Below, in pieces: positions 8,705 through 16,882 of a DNA stretch of 64,000 bases. Position numbers and translations under genes: made by a program. Below the pieces are notes generated by a model. The model made no database searches. It was not told the DNA's origin and worked only from the letters and a program-made list of their open reading frames with translations. The stretch is from Haloplanus salinus (GTDB taxonomy: Archaea; Halobacteriota; Halobacteria; Halobacteriales; Haloferacaceae). How positions within the stretch are numbered: the first letter of the stretch is position 1; each line of letters opens with the position of its first letter. The DNA lies in the NCBI RefSeq assembly GCF_003336245.1, contig NZ_QPHM01000001.1, forward strand, positions 992,001 to 1,056,000, read 5' to 3'.

Positions 8705-9270
8705 CACTCGGCGTCGCGGCGCATCGCGATTTCGAACCACGGACAGAGCCGAAGCTGTCGGTACGCCTGCGGATGCTCGTGGAGGTGATCGTAGTCGACC
8801 CAGAGCCGGCCGGTGATCTCCTCGGGATCGGGGTCGAGCGTCGTGTCGTCGAGTGTCACCTGCAGGACGGCACACACCTCCCACTCGAGGCCCGCGTTCT
8901 CGTAGTAGCGCTTGTACTCGAACTTGTCCGTGACGCGAAGGTCGTCGTACTGGTCGGACGTGACGCCGAGTTCGTCGATCAGACGCTGGCGACAGGCTTC
9001 CTTCTGTGTCTGCCCCGGCCGGGGATGGGAGGCGACGGTCCCGTCCCAGTGGGTGTCCCAGAGGCGTTTGTTCGGCGCCCGCTGGGCGAGCAGGAGTCGC
9101 CCCTCGCCGTCGAAGACGAGCGCCGTGAACGCGCGGTGACGAACCCCGTCACCCGTGTGGGCGTCGAGGCGGTTGACGGTGCCCCGTTCCTGGTCGTCGG
9201 CGTCGACGGCGATGACCTCCTGTGCGGCGTTTGGGTGCCGTCCGGCGTCGCCACCCTCGTTCGAACTCAT
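8704..9270 (-). CDS. idi: Type 1 isopentenyl-diphosphate isomerase homologue (Nudix fold)
   Basis: The 188-residue Nudix protein would interconvert IPP and DMAPP. Metal-site residues of the family are present: the two His spaced by seven in DAHTGDGVRH, His in ASHP, and the Glu pair in EWEVC. The Nudix-like helix is KEACRQRLIDELG. The position of the catalytic Cys (VCGHP in Escherichia coli) is Ala here (TVASHP), so activity is uncertain. I chose the ATG at 9270 (MSSNEGG) because the upstream extension has no family similarity. It is coupled to the JAMM gene by an ATGA overlap. Confidence 0.82.
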   Translation of the reverse strand: MSSNEGGDAGRHPNAAQEVIAVDADDQERGTVNRLDAHTGDGVRHRAFTALVFDGEGRLLLAQRAPNKRLWDTHWDGTVASHPRPGQTQKEACRQRLIDELGVTSDQYDDLRVTDKFEYKRYYENAGLEWEVCAVLQVTLDDTTLDPDPEEITGRLWVDYDHLHEHPQAYRQLRLCPWFEIAMRRDAE

Positions 9271-9402
9271 GTCCGACCCGTCGGCGGGAGGGCTAATGGT
9301 GTCTTCGATGCGGACGCCGTCGAACCCACCAGCCGTTCGCCCGTCGAACGGCCGCCGTGGACGCGTGCTGCCGGCCATCGAGGACCGCGTCGTGGCGAGG
9401 GG

Positions 9403-10341
9403 TCAACCCATGCCCGTCGCCGACAGGTACTGCGCCCCGAACAGCACGGTGTTGTAGAGGCCGTGAACGACGGCCGGAACGACGAGGTTCCGGCTCCGCT
9501 CGTAGAGATAGCCGAGGACGAGACCGAGCGTCGCCGCGACGGTGACGTAGGGGACCCGCGAGCCGCCGCCACCGGTGAGCGCGATCCAGTGAACGAGACC
9601 GAAGAGAACGCTCGCGACGACGATGGCGACCGAGGGCCCCCACGTCCGTCGGAGGATGCCCTGCACGCCGCCGCGGAAGACGAGTTCCTCGAACGGGCCG
9701 ACCAGAAGGATGGCGACCGGAATCATATACAGGAAGTAACGGGGGTCCTGCTGGCCGGTGACGACGACCTGGTTCTGGGCGACCGAGATGCCGAGGACGG
9801 CCAACAGGCGAGCGATGGCGAGTTGCGCGAGGAGGAGGGCGACGACGCCGATGGCGATCAGGCCGACGGTTCGGAGCGTCGGGACGCGCACCTCGACGAG
9901 GTCCCAGTCGCGGGTGACGACGAGGTAGCCGCCGACGCCGATCCCGAAGCCGAAGAACTGGAGAACGGCGGCGACGACCCGGAACTCGAGGGTGTCACGC
10001 GCGACGACGCCCGCGGCGACGAGGGCGTTCGCGCCGAGGCCGACGATGGCCGTCGCACAGAGGAAGGCGCCGACGATCAGGAGGACGCCCTTGAACAGGT
10101 CGCGGGCACGCGCCCCGAGGGGCGCCCGGAACCGGGTCACGTCGGCCGGAAGCTCGCCGATCCGTGTCCGGACGGCGTAGTAGCCGACGGCGCCGAGGAG
10201 ACCGAGGACGAGCGTGCCGGCGGCGAGGGAGAGCGGCCGGTGATGGCCCCGAAGCGACGCGTCTTGGTAGACGAGCGTCGCGAGCACCAGCCCACCGAGC
10301 AGGTGGAGCATCGCCGCGGGGGCGAGGAGGTCGCTGACCAT
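9403..10341 (-). CDS. CPBP family intramembrane metalloprotease (CAAX-like)
   Basis: This 312-residue polytopic membrane protein has the three CPBP/Abi motifs in the C-terminal half: PFEELVFRGG, FGLVHW and HGLYN. Members are glutamate-dependent intramembrane proteases related to Rce1 and, in bacteria, bacteriocin self-immunity proteins. There are about eight hydrophobic segments. The ATG at 10341 was chosen because the longer frame upstream runs through the pgi 3' region and is arginine-rich, a shadow. Substrates are unknown. It is transcribed on its own, downstream of pgi on the same strand. Confidence 0.88.
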   Translation of the reverse strand: MVSDLLAPAAMLHLLGGLVLATLVYQDASLRGHHRPLSLAAGTLVLGLLGAVGYYAVRTRIGELPADVTRFRAPLGARARDLFKGVLLIVGAFLCATAIVGLGANALVAAGVVARDTLEFRVVAAVLQFFGFGIGVGGYLVVTRDWDLVEVRVPTLRTVGLIAIGVVALLLAQLAIARLLAVLGISVAQNQVVVTGQQDPRYFLYMIPVAILLVGPFEELVFRGGVQGILRRTWGPSVAIVVASVLFGLVHWIALTGGGGSRVPYVTVAATLGLVLGYLYERSRNLVVPAVVHGLYNTVLFGAQYLSATGMG

Positions 10342-10390
10342 GGTGGGTGGAGTCGCCCCGGAAGTAAGAATCAGTCGGATCGGTGACCGG

Positions 10391-11677
10391 CTACTCCACG
10401 AGCAGTCGCCGCTTCTCGCCGACCGCCTCGGCCTCCGGGAAGTCGCCGTCGCCGAGCAAGCCGCGAGCGGCGCGTTTCCCCCACTCCACCGCCGGCTGGG
10501 TGAACGTCTCGACGCCGGCGAGTTCGCCGTAACACACACAGGCCGCCTCCATGCCGTACAGGAGTTCGCCGACGCCACGCTCGTCGATCCGATCCACTTC
10601 GATCCGGACGTTCGGGCAGTTCGCGGCGGCGAGGCTGGCCTCCGTCGCCTCGAACTCCGCGCCCAGCAGGGTCGCGAGACTCCCGCCGCCCAGATACGAG
10701 AGCCCGTCGAGGTCCGTCTCCGGGATGGGCACGTCGGGGCGCTCCCGCGGCCGCACGAGCGTCACGAGTTTGTCGCGGGGACCGGCGCGGTAGAGCTGAA
10801 GCTGGGAGTGTTGGTCCGTCGCGCCGAGGGCGCGGGCGGGCGTCTGTCCGACGGCATCCTTGCCCAGACTCTCGGCCCAGAGCTGGGCGAACCACTCCGC
10901 GAAGCACTCGAGGGACTCGGCGTAGGGCACGACGGCGTTGACGCCGGCGCCGCGCCGTTCGAGCGCGTAGCAGGCGGCGCCGTAGGCGTAGGCGGGGGCG
11001 TCGAACAGCGACCCCGACAGCCGGTCGGCTTCGGCACGGGCGCCGGCCAGCAGTTCGTCGAGGTCCGCACCCCCGAGCGCGGCGACGGGGAGGGCGACGG
11101 TCGACAGGGCCGAGAACCGGCCGGGAACGCCCGCGGGCACGTCGAGGGCAGGCAGGTCGTGACGCTCCGCGAGGGTCCGGAGGTTGCCGTCCGTGCCCGT
11201 CGTGACCAGCGTGCGTTCGGTCCAGTCGACGCCGGCCCGGTCCATGGCCTCGCGGACGACGAGGAAGTTCGCCAGCGTCTCGGCCGTGGTGCCCGACCGG
11301 GAGACGACGTGGACCACGGTGTCGGCGAGCGGGAGGGAGTCGAGGAGCGCGCGGACGTGGTCGGGGTCGACGTTGTCGAGGACGTAGTGATCCACGTCGG
11401 CGTCCAGCGCCTCGGTGAGCGTCGCGGCGCCGAGGGCGCTCCCGCCGATGCCGACGGTGAGGACGGCGGCGGGGTCGTCGAAGCGGGAGACGGCAGCGCG
11501 GACGGCGTCGGGGTCGGCGGTATCGGGCAGGTTCAGCGCCGCGTAGCCGTGTTCGGCGTCGGCACGGCCGCGGGCGATCCGGTCGTGGGCGTCGGCGACG
11601 CGCTCGTCCAGTCGCTCCAGCGCCTCGCGCGTGAGACGCGGTTCGGCGTCGAGCGCGTTGCCGAGGTCGACGTACAT
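10391..11677 (-). CDS. pgi: Glucose-6-phosphate isomerase
   Basis: The 428-residue protein interconverts glucose-6-phosphate and fructose-6-phosphate in the cytoplasm. Sugar-phosphate binding SIS motifs are visible: VGIGGSALGA and HVVSRSGTTAET; the later conserved stretch LGATDQHSQLQLY holds the region around the catalytic His. It is shorter than the bacterial enzyme (about 550), as in other haloarchaea. The start ATG at 11677 (MYVDLGNAL) fits the family; a longer frame reaching 11824 overlaps the divergent DUF3592 gene's promoter and is unlikely. Confidence 0.93.
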   Translation of the reverse strand: MYVDLGNALDAEPRLTREALERLDERVADAHDRIARGRADAEHGYAALNLPDTADPDAVRAAVSRFDDPAAVLTVGIGGSALGAATLTEALDADVDHYVLDNVDPDHVRALLDSLPLADTVVHVVSRSGTTAETLANFLVVREAMDRAGVDWTERTLVTTGTDGNLRTLAERHDLPALDVPAGVPGRFSALSTVALPVAALGGADLDELLAGARAEADRLSGSLFDAPAYAYGAACYALERRGAGVNAVVPYAESLECFAEWFAQLWAESLGKDAVGQTPARALGATDQHSQLQLYRAGPRDKLVTLVRPRERPDVPIPETDLDGLSYLGGGSLATLLGAEFEATEASLAAANCPNVRIEVDRIDERGVGELLYGMEAACVCYGELAGVETFTQPAVEWGKRAARGLLGDGDFPEAEAVGEKRRLLVE

Positions 11678-11758
11678 GTAGGTAGCGGGGACACGCGCCG
11701 GCAAAACGGTTTCCCGTTCGTCGCGGACGGGGTTCCGAACCTGAAGTGCTGCCTCAGC

Positions 11759-11765
11759 ATTTAAG
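11759..11765 (+). promoter_or_regulatory. TATA-like box for the DUF3592 gene
   Basis: ATTTAAG is centred 28 nt before the ATG at 11790, the spacing of leaderless haloarchaeal transcripts. This spacing is why the second of two in-frame ATGs is preferred as the start. Confidence 0.55.
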
Positions 11766-11789
11766 TACGGAGCGGCAATGCAGCCGACC

Positions 11790-12251
11790 ATGGAGATCAA
11801 CGGGCCATCGAGCCGACTCGGCATCGCCGTGCTGTTGCTCGTTGGGCTCGCCTCGATGGGCTACGGCGTGTACAGCTACGACGCACAGTCGGCGGCGCTC
11901 GACTCGACGGCGACGGTGACCGCGACGGTCACCGAGACGTCGGTGGTCAAGGATGGCGGCCGGACCGTCTCCTACGAGCCGCGGGCGACGTTCGAGTACA
12001 CTTACGAGGGGGAGACACACGCGTCCGCGAACGTGTATCCGGGGACGCTTGGCAAGGACTTCGACACCACGGAAGCGGCGCGAGAGGCACTGGCGCCGTA
12101 CGAACCGGGGGAGACGACGACGGCCTACGTGCCGACGGACGATCCCGAGAACGCCTTCCTGAAACACGAGCGGAGCCACAAGCCCCTCCTCTTGATCGGC
12201 GCCGGCGCCTTCTTCGCCATGAGTTCCGCGTACTCGGCGGTTCGGGACTAA
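11790..12251 (+). CDS. DUF3592 family membrane protein
   Basis: The 153-residue protein has one hydrophobic segment near the N-terminus (LGIAVLLLVGLASMGYGV) and one near the C-terminus (PLLLIGAGAFFAMSS). Between them lies a beta-rich loop with the DUF3592 pattern FEYTYEGETH...YVPTDDPENAFL. Function is unknown. An ATG 12 nt upstream is possible, but the TATA spacing favours this one. The stop overlaps by 4 bp the stop of the frameshifted gene on the other strand, and a palindromic repeat begins 17 bp beyond. Confidence 0.8.
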   Translation: MEINGPSSRLGIAVLLLVGLASMGYGVYSYDAQSAALDSTATVTATVTETSVVKDGGRTVSYEPRATFEYTYEGETHASANVYPGTLGKDFDTTEAAREALAPYEPGETTTAYVPTDDPENAFLKHERSHKPLLLIGAGAFFAMSSAYSAVRD

Positions 12252-12762
12252 AACCCGCCCCACCGCAGGTGAACTGCCTCGGGGTCAAGCCCCGAGGCAC
12301 TCGCCTTGGTTTCTCTATAGACCATCACGACGACGATGGATAGCTGAAGGAGTCCCTGCAGGCCGCTGAGACGGGCGTCGCGCATCCCGATCCGGCTGAT
12401 CACGTCGGGATCGGGGTCGCCCGAGGCCAGTTGGCGGTAGACGCGCACCTCGCCGGGGAGCAAGACGCCGAACCCGAGGACGGTGACGATGGCGAGTGCG
12501 AGGGAGATAGTGGGCGAGGTCATGCCGAAGGCGCCGGCGGTGGCGGCGAGGGAGGCCCCGTCGCCGACGATGGTCACCAGGGCGAGCGACGGCGCGGGGA
12601 ACGTCATCGTCGGGGGAAACCGCTCGAAGACGCTCGCGCGGGCCTCGACGGACAGGGCGCCGAGGACGGGACGACGGGCGCGACGGTGAGCGCGTAGCCG
12701 AGTGCGACGGCCGGAACGACGACGGCGCCGACGGCGAAGGCCGGATTCGCCCGGTGTCCCAT
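12248..12762 (-). pseudogene. Frameshifted small membrane protein with repeat-derived C-terminus
   Basis: Two frames together encode one coherent protein. The first starts at 12762 with MGHRANPAF and runs as a membrane segment to TVAPVVP. The second then continues with VLGALSVEARASVFERF and three further hydrophobic segments. Adding one G:C pair at the GGG run 12668-12670 joins them into a 171-codon ORF. The C-terminal residues (about ETKASASGLDPEAVHLRW) come from the palindromic repeat. It could be a true decayed gene or an assembly indel in a GC run. I do not recognise a named family; it looks like a conserved four-helix membrane protein. Confidence 0.7.
12269..12303 (+). repeat. 35-bp palindromic block, copy 2
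   Basis: Perfect hairpin with stem GCCTCGGGG/CCCCGAGGC at 12276-12298, flanked by the same bases as copy 1 at 5928 (one mismatch in 35). Read on the minus strand it supplies the last codons of the frameshifted membrane gene, so it probably replaced or displaced that gene's original 3' end. No transposase is adjacent. Confidence 0.7.
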
Positions 12763-12840
12763 CCCACTGATCGCCCCGCGAACGGTGGCCGTGGACGTGG
12801 ACGAGTCGACCGGGCGAACGGTCAAAAACCTTCAGGGCGG

Positions 12841-13797
12841 TCAGAAGACGGCGCCGCCCCGCAACAGCGTGATCAGGACGGTCAGCACGGGGACGCTCGC
12901 GACGGTGGTCACGAAGATGGTCACGGTGAGATACTCCGACGCCGACAGTCCGTCGCGCTCCTCGACGTCGCTGTACGAGAGGGTGAGCGCGAGGGGGATG
13001 AGCGCGACGGGCGTCGCACAGAGCAGGACGAACACCCGGGCGACGGCGGGATCGCCGAAGGCGCCGAGGGCGAGCGCGACGCCGAGGCCGACGGCCGGCG
13101 CGAAGACGAGTTTGACGAGCGACGGGCGAAGCACCCGGCCGACGCTCCCGTATTCGAGACCGGAGAGCTGGATGCCGACGATGACGAGCATCAGGGGGAT
13201 GGAGGCGTCGCCGACGAGGCTCGTGGTCGTCATGAACGTGCCGTCGGCCGGGGGCGCGACGCCGAGAGCGCGGACGACGCCGGCGGCGGCGATGGCGTAG
13301 ACCAGCGGGAGCCGGAAAATCTCCTCGACCGCGCCGATCCCCGCCTCGCCGCCGCCGCGGGAGGCGACGTAGACGCCGAGGGTGTACATCAGGAACGCCT
13401 GCGCGGTGATGTAGATGACCGCCGTCGTCCGGCCGACGGCGCCGAAGGCGAACTCGGCGAGCGGGATGCCGTAGAAGCCGGCGTTGGGGAGCGAGCCGGC
13501 GAGGACGTCCGCACTCCGGTAGGGTTCGGGCACGCCAAGCAGCCGGTCGACGAGTTCGGTGACGCCCATCGTGGCGACGACGAAGAGGCCGACGCCCGCG
13601 AAGATGCGGGCGACCGTCGCGCCCGAGAGCGTCGTCGTGACGATGCTGTGGAAGATGAGAGCCGGGAGAAAGAGATAGAGGGCGACGGTGTTGAGCGGCT
13701 CGACCTCGACGTCGAGGGCCGAGGCGAGGAGGTAGCCGAGTCCCATGACCGAGACGATGGGGAGGATAGCGGAGGTGAACGCGGAGACGAGGGACAT
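12841..13797 (-). CDS. AEC family transporter (auxin efflux carrier-like)
   Basis: The 318-residue protein has about ten hydrophobic segments and the family landmarks SLPNAGFYGIPLAE and ASIPLMLVIVGIQLS at the two half-repeats. AEC carriers export organic acids or amino-acid derivatives, such as malate in bacteria. Substrate cannot be inferred here. The ATG at 13797 (MSLVSAFT) starts directly before the first membrane segment; the longer frame overlaps the divergent hisS start and is not credible. It is separated from the frameshifted membrane gene by about 80 bp. Confidence 0.87.
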   Translation of the reverse strand: MSLVSAFTSAILPIVSVMGLGYLLASALDVEVEPLNTVALYLFLPALIFHSIVTTTLSGATVARIFAGVGLFVVATMGVTELVDRLLGVPEPYRSADVLAGSLPNAGFYGIPLAEFAFGAVGRTTAVIYITAQAFLMYTLGVYVASRGGGEAGIGAVEEIFRLPLVYAIAAAGVVRALGVAPPADGTFMTTTSLVGDASIPLMLVIVGIQLSGLEYGSVGRVLRPSLVKLVFAPAVGLGVALALGAFGDPAVARVFVLLCATPVALIPLALTLSYSDVEERDGLSASEYLTVTIFVTTVASVPVLTVLITLLRGGAVF

Positions 13798-13900
13798 ATC
13801 CGGCGGATCGACGGCGGGGCGTCTCAACCTCCGCGTGGGAGCAAGGGCTTCCGCTACCGAAAGGGCAGGTTTCAAGCGCGGCGGGCGCCGACGACGCGAC

Positions 13901-15199
13901 ATGTACGACCGACTCAAGGGGTTCCGCGACTTCTACCCCGAGGAGATGGCGGCCCGACGGGCCGTGGCCGACGTACTGGAGGAGACGGCCCGGCAGTACG
14001 GCTTTCGGGAGATCGGGACCCCGGCGCTGGAGGCCGTCGACCTCTACACCGACAAGAGCGGCGACGAGATCGTCGAGGAGCTGTACGCCTTCGAGGACAA
14101 GGGTGGGCGACACGTCGCGCTCACCCCCGAACTGACGCCGACGGTGGCGCGGATGGTCGTCGCGAAGGGCCAAGAGCTCCGGAAGCCGATCAAGTGGATG
14201 TCGACACGGCCGTTCTGGCGGTACGAACAGGTCCAGCAGGGGCGCTTCCGCGAGTTCTACCAGACCAACGTCGACACCTTCGGCTCGACGGAGCCCGAGG
14301 CCGACGCCGAGATCCTCGCGTACGCGGCGGACGCACTGACGACGCTCGGCCTCGAACGCGGGGCGTTCGAGTTCCGCGTCTCCCACCGCGACATCCTCGG
14401 GGGGCTCCTGCGGGCGTTCGACGCCGACGTGAGGGTGCGGGACGCGATCCGTGCCGTCGACAAGTCGGCGAAGATCGAACCCGCGGAGTACTACGACCTG
14501 CTCCACGAGGCCGGCCTCTCGTACGATCAGGCCCAGCAGTTCGACGACCTGCTGGCGAGCGAGGATCTGAGCGCCCTGACGGAGTTCGCGGGCACCGACG
14601 AGGTGGCCGACGCGGTGGGGAACCTCGAAGCGGTCCTCGACGCCGCCGCCGACTTCGGCGTCCGCGACCACTGCGCCGTCTCGCTGGAGACGGCCCGCGG
14701 CCTCGATTACTACACCGGCACCGTCTTCGAGTGTTTCGACACGCAGGGTGACGTGTCCCGCGCCGTCTTCGGCGGCGGCCGGTACGACGACCTGATCGAG
14801 AGCTACGGCGGCCAGCCGACGCCCGCGGTGGGGGTCGCGCCCGGCCACGCCACCCTGAGTCTCCTCCTCCAGCGGGCGGGCGTCTGGCCCGAGGAGGCGC
14901 TGTCGACGGACTACTACGTCCTCTCAGTGGGAGAGACGCGGGAGACGGCGGTGCGGGTGGCGCGTGACCTGCGCGGGCGGGGCCACGTCGTCGAGACGGA
15001 CCTCGCGGGGCGGAGCTTCGGCGCTCAGATGTCATACGCCGACGGCGTCAACGCCGAGACGGTCGTCGTCGTCGGCGAGCGTGACCTGGCAAACGGCGAG
15101 GTGACGGTCAAGGAGATGGCGAGCGGCGACCAGACCACGGCGCCCGTCGACGAGTTCCCGGGCGACTTGGAGCGGCCGACGTACGACGACTTCGCCTGA
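13901..15199 (+). CDS. hisS: Histidine--tRNA ligase
   Basis: This 432-residue class II synthetase charges tRNA-His. Motif 2 is seen at RPFWRYEQVQQGRFREFYQ, the histidine-specific motif at RGLDYYTGTVFE and motif 3 around GGGRYDDL. The anticodon-binding domain occupies the last ~100 residues. The ATG at 13901 (MYDRLKGFRDF) matches the typical N-terminus. It is followed after 5 bp by truA in the same direction, so the two likely form a translation-related operon. It diverges from the AEC carrier gene. Confidence 0.95.
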   Translation: MYDRLKGFRDFYPEEMAARRAVADVLEETARQYGFREIGTPALEAVDLYTDKSGDEIVEELYAFEDKGGRHVALTPELTPTVARMVVAKGQELRKPIKWMSTRPFWRYEQVQQGRFREFYQTNVDTFGSTEPEADAEILAYAADALTTLGLERGAFEFRVSHRDILGGLLRAFDADVRVRDAIRAVDKSAKIEPAEYYDLLHEAGLSYDQAQQFDDLLASEDLSALTEFAGTDEVADAVGNLEAVLDAAADFGVRDHCAVSLETARGLDYYTGTVFECFDTQGDVSRAVFGGGRYDDLIESYGGQPTPAVGVAPGHATLSLLLQRAGVWPEEALSTDYYVLSVGETRETAVRVARDLRGRGHVVETDLAGRSFGAQMSYADGVNAETVVVVGERDLANGEVTVKEMASGDQTTAPVDEFPGDLERPTYDDFA

Positions 15200-15204
15200 C
15201 CGGG

Positions 15205-16002
15205 ATGCGCGCCTTCCGTGTCGCCTACGACGGCCGACCGTACTTCGGCTTCCAGCGCCAGCCCGACGTGCCGACCGTCGAGGACGCGCTGCTCGACGCC
15301 TTGCGTTCCCTCGGCGTCCGCGCTAGCGACGTGCCGCCCGGCTACGCCGCCGCCGGCCGCACCGACGCGGGCGTCTCGGCGCTGGCCCAGACCGTCGCCT
15401 TCGAGGCGCCGGACTGGCTCACGCCCGCCGCGTTCAACGCGGAACTCCCGGGAACGATTCGGGCGTGGGCGTCCGCCGACGTCGCCGACGACTTCCACGC
15501 GACCCACGACGCGACGCGGCGGACCTACCGCTATCACCTGTACGGGCCGACCCTCGACGACGACCGGGTGCGCGCGGCGCTCGACCGTCTGGCCGGCGAG
15601 GGCGATTTCCACAACCTCACGACCGACGACGAGGGGACGGTCCGAACCCTCGACATCGACTGCGTCCGCGACGGCGACTTCCTCGTCCTGACGGTCGCGG
15701 CCGGCGGCTTCGCCCGGCACATGGTCCGTCGCCTCGTCGCCCTGGTGCGGGCCGTGGGGAGCGGGGAGAGCGACCTCGACCGGGTGGGGCGCGTCCTCGG
15801 CCCCGAGCCGCTCGACGGGCCGGCGGGCGTGCCCACCGCGTCGGCGACGCCGCTCGTCCTCGCGGACGTGACGTATCCGGGAGTCGCGTTCGCCGTCGAC
15901 CCCGACGCCGCCACGAGGGCACGCGACGCCTTCGGAGAGCGACGCGTGGCGGCGCTGACCGCTTCGCGGGTCGTCGGCGACCTGCGGGACGGCATCGAGT
16001 GA
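15205..16002 (+). CDS. truA: tRNA pseudouridine(38-40) synthase
   Basis: The 265-residue protein isomerises uridines in the anticodon arm of tRNA. The catalytic Asp lies in AAGRTDAGVSA (about residue 54), the invariant TruA motif, and the second conserved region is GGFARHMVRRLV. Length matches the archaeal family. It follows hisS by 5 bp and is probably co-transcribed. No unusual features. Confidence 0.95.
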   Translation: MRAFRVAYDGRPYFGFQRQPDVPTVEDALLDALRSLGVRASDVPPGYAAAGRTDAGVSALAQTVAFEAPDWLTPAAFNAELPGTIRAWASADVADDFHATHDATRRTYRYHLYGPTLDDDRVRAALDRLAGEGDFHNLTTDDEGTVRTLDIDCVRDGDFLVLTVAAGGFARHMVRRLVALVRAVGSGESDLDRVGRVLGPEPLDGPAGVPTASATPLVLADVTYPGVAFAVDPDAATRARDAFGERRVAALTASRVVGDLRDGIE

Positions 16003-16088
16003 GTCCGGTCGTGGGTGGCGGTGCCGAGCGGGGCGGTCCAGCACGACCGACCGCGACGAGCGGCGAGCGAGTCGCGGTCGTTTTTGCT

Positions 16089-16172
16089 CCAGCTTTTTGC
16101 GAGGAGCGGTCGCGCGGAGCGCGACCCGACGAAGTAAAAAGGTGGGCGACACCCGACGAAGTAAAAAGCTGG
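16089..16172. repeat. Nested palindromic element with 10-bp terminal inverted repeats
   Basis: The ends are CCAGCTTTTT (16089-16098) and AAAAAGCTGG (16163-16172). Inside is a perfect hairpin, GGTCGCGC/GCGCGACC with loop GGA (16108-16126). The 18-bp unit acccgacgaagtaaaaag occurs twice with a 27-bp period (16124-16141 and 16151-16168). No coding capacity. The structure looks like a miniature inverted-repeat element or a bidirectional terminator behind truA; no target duplication was confirmed. Confidence 0.65.
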
Positions 16173-16189
16173 ATGCTGTAGCTGGGGTC

Positions 16190-16813
16190 ATGCCCGAGCG
16201 TACTGCCGTCGTGCTCGCCGGTGGACGGTCGACGCGGTTCGGCGACGAGGACAAGGCGGTCGCCGACCTCGCGGGGAGGCCGATGATCCGGCGGGTGGTC
16301 GACCGCCTGACGCCGGTCGTCGACGCCGTCGTCGTCAACTGCCGTGCCGCTCAGCGGGGAGCGATCGCGACGGCCCTCGACGACGTGGCCGTCACCGTCA
16401 GCTTCGCGGAGGACGACTACCCCGACGAGGGGCCGATGGCGGGGATGGCGACGGGGCTTCGCGCCGTCGAAGGCGAGTACGCCTTCGTCGTCGCCTGCGA
16501 CATGCCCTTCGTCGATTCGGGGTTCGTCGGCTACCTGTTCGACCGCGCGGCGGGTCACGACGCTGCCGTCCCTCGGCCGGAGCAGTGGTTCGAGACTACC
16601 CACGCCGTCTACCGCGCGGCGGCGATGGCCGAGGCTTGCGAGGCGGCGCTAGCGGAGGGAGAGGAACGCATCGTCGCGCCGCTGTTCGATCTCGAGTTCG
16701 TCGTCGTCGACGCCGACGAGGTGCGCGACCACGGCACGCCACACACCTTCGAGAACTGCAACACCCCGGAGGACTTCGTGGACGCGGCGCGGCGGCTCGA
16801 AGAGGGTTCGTGA
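16190..16813 (+). CDS. mobA: Molybdenum cofactor guanylyltransferase-like protein
   Basis: The 207-residue nucleotidyltransferase has the glycine-rich N-terminal signature LAGGRSTRFGDEDKA (about residues 10-24) and the metal-binding stretch VACDMPFVD. MobA transfers GMP from GTP to molybdopterin to make the guanine dinucleotide cofactor. The signature matches MobA better than other NTP transferases, though a MobA-like protein with another substrate (for instance CTP, as in MocA) is possible. It is convergent with the YqeC-like gene, and a moaE fusion lies 6 kb away. Confidence 0.85.
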   Translation: MPERTAVVLAGGRSTRFGDEDKAVADLAGRPMIRRVVDRLTPVVDAVVVNCRAAQRGAIATALDDVAVTVSFAEDDYPDEGPMAGMATGLRAVEGEYAFVVACDMPFVDSGFVGYLFDRAAGHDAAVPRPEQWFETTHAVYRAAAMAEACEAALAEGEERIVAPLFDLEFVVVDADEVRDHGTPHTFENCNTPEDFVDAARRLEEGS

Positions 16814-16882
16814 GCCACCGTCGGACTGCACGCACGTCCGGCGCGGGCCGCGGGCGTTCTGGACCGACGGGGGCCGGCGTAG

